A stretch of DNA of 49,568 nt. Origin: Spirochaetota bacterium. Lineage in GTDB: Bacteria > Spirochaetota > UBA4802 > UBA5550. The notes beneath the pieces were generated by a model, which saw only the letters and a list, made by a program, of their open reading frames with translations, had not been told where the DNA came from and ran no database searches. The translations under genes and the position numbers were made by a program. Shown in pieces: positions 47,861 to 49,568 of the stretch. The DNA lies in assembly GCA_003246895.1 (NCBI GenBank), contig QKCL01000079.1:1-49568 (forward strand), read 5' to 3'. Positions within the stretch are counted from its first letter, which is position 1, and each line of letters opens with the position of its first letter.

Positions 47861-48630
47861 TGGGGAGATATGCAATTGAAATTGAATATGACGGATCCAT
47901 GTTTAATGGATGGCAGGCTCAGCCATACGGAAGAACCATACAGGTTGAAATTGAAAAAGCAATCTTTATCCTCACTGGAGAAAATATAAGAATTACAGCT
48001 TCCGGGCGTACAGATGCAGGAGTTCATGCCCTTTGTCAGGTTGCCCATTTTGATATTATAAAAGATGATTTCAATCTTCAAAGAATGGTAAAGGGATTAA
48101 ACGGAATTTTGCAGAAAGATGTTTTTGTTAAAAATGCATACATCGTAAATAGAGATTTTAATGCCAGGTTTTCGGCATGTTCACGTGAATATGAATATAT
48201 AATATACAACGATCATACATCCAGTCCTTTTATAAAAAACAGGGCACTTTGGATAAACAGGCCGCTGGATGTGGAATACCTGAATAGAGCTGTTTCATTT
48301 CTTAATGGTGAACATGATTTTGCGTCATTCTGCAAAAAAATATCTTTGGAAAACGGAACTGTTAGAACAATAGAAACTGTAACTTTCTCCAGACTAAATA
48401 AACATATTTATTTTAATATAAAAGGCAATGCTTTTTTGCATAACATGATCAGGATAATAATTGGGACAGTAATAGAGATGTACTATGATGATAAACCGGC
48501 TGAATATATGAAATATATACTTGAGAAAAAAGACAGGGATTACGCCGGGAAAACAGCTGATCCTTCAGGACTTTATTTAAAAAAGGTTACATATGATCCT
48601 CCTTTATCAAATTATATTTCTGCTTTTTAA
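47860..48630 (+). CDS. truA: tRNA pseudouridine(38-40) synthase
   Basis: A 256-residue enzyme converting U38-U40 in the tRNA anticodon stem-loop to pseudouridine. The catalytic aspartate is D52 in GRTDAGVHA; 'EYDGSMFNGWQAQP' and 'FNARFSACSREYEYIIYN' are typical, as is 'GNAFLHNMIRIIIGT' near the C terminus. The start ATG uses the last base of the preceding TGA; in-frame ATG 47842 would lie inside the DUF2225 gene and adds unrelated residues. Translational coupling with the upstream gene is likely. Confidence 0.95.
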   Translation: MGRYAIEIEYDGSMFNGWQAQPYGRTIQVEIEKAIFILTGENIRITASGRTDAGVHALCQVAHFDIIKDDFNLQRMVKGLNGILQKDVFVKNAYIVNRDFNARFSACSREYEYIIYNDHTSSPFIKNRALWINRPLDVEYLNRAVSFLNGEHDFASFCKKISLENGTVRTIETVTFSRLNKHIYFNIKGNAFLHNMIRIIIGTVIEMYYDDKPAEYMKYILEKKDRDYAGKTADPSGLYLKKVTYDPPLSNYISAF

Positions 48631-48633
48631 TTA

Positions 48634-48662
48634 TTGACATAAAAACAATAACTTACTGTATT
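48634..48662 (+). promoter_or_regulatory. Possible promoter for the outer-membrane protein gene
   Basis: A perfect TTGACA (48634-48639) right after the truA stop, spacer 17, then TGTATT (48657-48662, four of six). It would separate the surface-protein genes from truA transcription. Confidence 0.45.
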
Positions 48663-48695
48663 AAATAAAATTAATGGAGCGTTTCCAGACTTATA

Positions 48696-49265
48696 ATGAA
48701 ATTAAGAATTCAGATTTTACTCCTCTTTTTTATACTTCTCAGCTTTTCTGATCTGTTTGCATACAGTTCGAGAAAAAATTATTTTTCAAGACCGCAGGTA
48801 GGTGTCTGGTATGGACCAATTACACCTGTCTATGAGACAAGCGATGTTGTAGATACCGGACTTGGAGGAGGTGCTTTTTTCAGGTACAATCTTCCATTTC
48901 AGAACTGGAAACTTGGTCTGGAGGCATCGTATCAGCCTTATAAATCCGATAAAACATTGAATGAGTTAGATCTTGTGCCGGTATATGGAAATCTACTTTA
49001 TCTGCTGCCTTTAAGATTGCCTTTGAGGTTTCAGCTTAAGGCTGGAGCAGGCGGGTGTCGTGTACATATGGAGCCTGATAATGTTACTCAGTGGGATCCT
49101 CTTTTTACTACTGGTCTGGAGATTTCTTTCCCTGCCGGAAAGCTGCTTAATGTTGCTCTCAGGCTTGACTATCTGCTTGTATATGAAAAGCATATTGAAG
49201 GTGCTGAAAGAAATGGTCACTTTTTCAATGCCGGAATTTCCATGTACCTAAATTTAAATTTATAA
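48696..49265 (+). CDS. Putative beta-barrel outer-membrane protein
   Basis: A 189-residue protein with a clear signal peptide (MKLR, hydrophobic core to about residue 17, cleavage likely after 'LFA' or nearby). The mature chain is built of short alternating strands rich in Tyr, Leu and Gly ('GGGAFFRYNLPF', 'WKLGLEASYQPY', 'LNVALRLDYLLVY', 'GHFFNAGISMYLNLNL'), the look of an eight-stranded barrel. The last residue is Leu rather than Phe. The ATG has no good binding site; GGAG is 16 bases upstream. Function unknown. Confidence 0.7.
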   Translation: MKLRIQILLLFFILLSFSDLFAYSSRKNYFSRPQVGVWYGPITPVYETSDVVDTGLGGGAFFRYNLPFQNWKLGLEASYQPYKSDKTLNELDLVPVYGNLLYLLPLRLPLRFQLKAGAGGCRVHMEPDNVTQWDPLFTTGLEISFPAGKLLNVALRLDYLLVYEKHIEGAERNGHFFNAGISMYLNLNL

Positions 49266-49275
49266 GAAAATAATT

Positions 49276-49568
49276 ATGATTCGAATTATAAAAACATTTA
49301 TCGCAATAACCATTCTGACTTTACTGGGATGTAATGATCCGATTTTTACTGACATAACATCGAGTAACCTGAGGATAATCATAAAGGGAACCCTGGAGAA
49401 TGAGGACATTCCGGCATGGACCCTCTTCTCTCAATCTATAAACGGAAGTTCTTTACAGGACGATTCTGTGGTCGAACTGACATCCTCTTCTGATGATTCA
49501 CATCCGACCAAACTCATGCTTGATATTGCACAGATCAAAATGAACGGTGATGAGATATCAAATTACAG
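49276..49568 (+). CDS. Lipoprotein (partial, runs off the window)
   Basis: The first 97 residues of a lipoprotein, open to the last base. The signal is 'MIRIIKTF', then a hydrophobic stretch and the lipobox LLGC with the acylated Cys at residue 19, followed by Asn-Asp. The exposed part starts acidic and Ser/Thr-rich, and later has 'RIIIKGTLENEDIPAW', suggesting a beta-rich domain. It starts ten bases after the barrel-like protein gene, so the two are probably one surface-protein operon. Function unknown. Confidence 0.8.
   Translation, partial: MIRIIKTFIAITILTLLGCNDPIFTDITSSNLRIIIKGTLENEDIPAWTLFSQSINGSSLQDDSVVELTSSSDDSHPTKLMLDIAQIKMNGDEISNY

Overview
The window is 49.6 kb of chromosome dominated by the bacterial transcription/translation super-cluster, preceded by a mixed accessory and metabolic stretch and followed by a few envelope genes. 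The organism is most likely a free-living spirochaete or close relative. The clues are: Asn (N496) in the rifampicin pocket of RpoB where E. coli has Ser531, a signature reported for Borrelia and Treponema; a small lipoprotein and a beta-barrel-like surface protein at the right end; a DUF2225 protein; and moderate-to-low GC that falls further in the ribosomal genes. This placement is an inference and no 16S gene is present.

Layout. 1-2829: end of an unidentified PQQ-repeat-like protein, typA, and a CoA-binding protein. 2899-7636: a copper module (CopA ATPase plus CopZ-like chaperone), then a soluble chemoreceptor with three tandem cysteine-rich PAS modules. 7637-8248: non-coding island with a terminator and inverted repeats. 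8249-11890: TPR protein (+), bioA and bioD (-), cobT (+), with a well-formed BirA operator and promoter in front of bioDA. 11960-15644: four-gene-length minus-strand block holding a PIN-PhoH ATPase, a UDP-glucose dehydrogenase and a 3'-5' exonuclease.

15820-45888: tRNA-Thr(GGT), rpmG, secE, nusG, rplKAJL, rpoBC, rpsL, rpsG, fusA, tuf, then an unbroken S10-spc-alpha run (rpsJ to rplQ, 29 genes), all on the plus strand. Hairpins separate rplL/rpoB, rpsG/fusA and tuf/rpsJ, and tuf has its own promoter region, so the cluster is probably a chain of partly insulated units. adk and map, often found between secY and infA, are absent. A 20-bp hairpin closes the cluster.

45975-49568: a secreted protein of unknown function (-), then DUF2225 protein, truA (1-nt overlap), a beta-barrel-like outer-membrane protein and the start of a lipoprotein (+).

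No CRISPR array, insertion sequence, prophage or obvious defence system is visible. I did not find a clearly new multi-gene system. The items most worth following up are the BirA operator, the triple Cys-PAS receptor beside copper genes, the palindrome in the copA leader, and the RpoB N496 residue.
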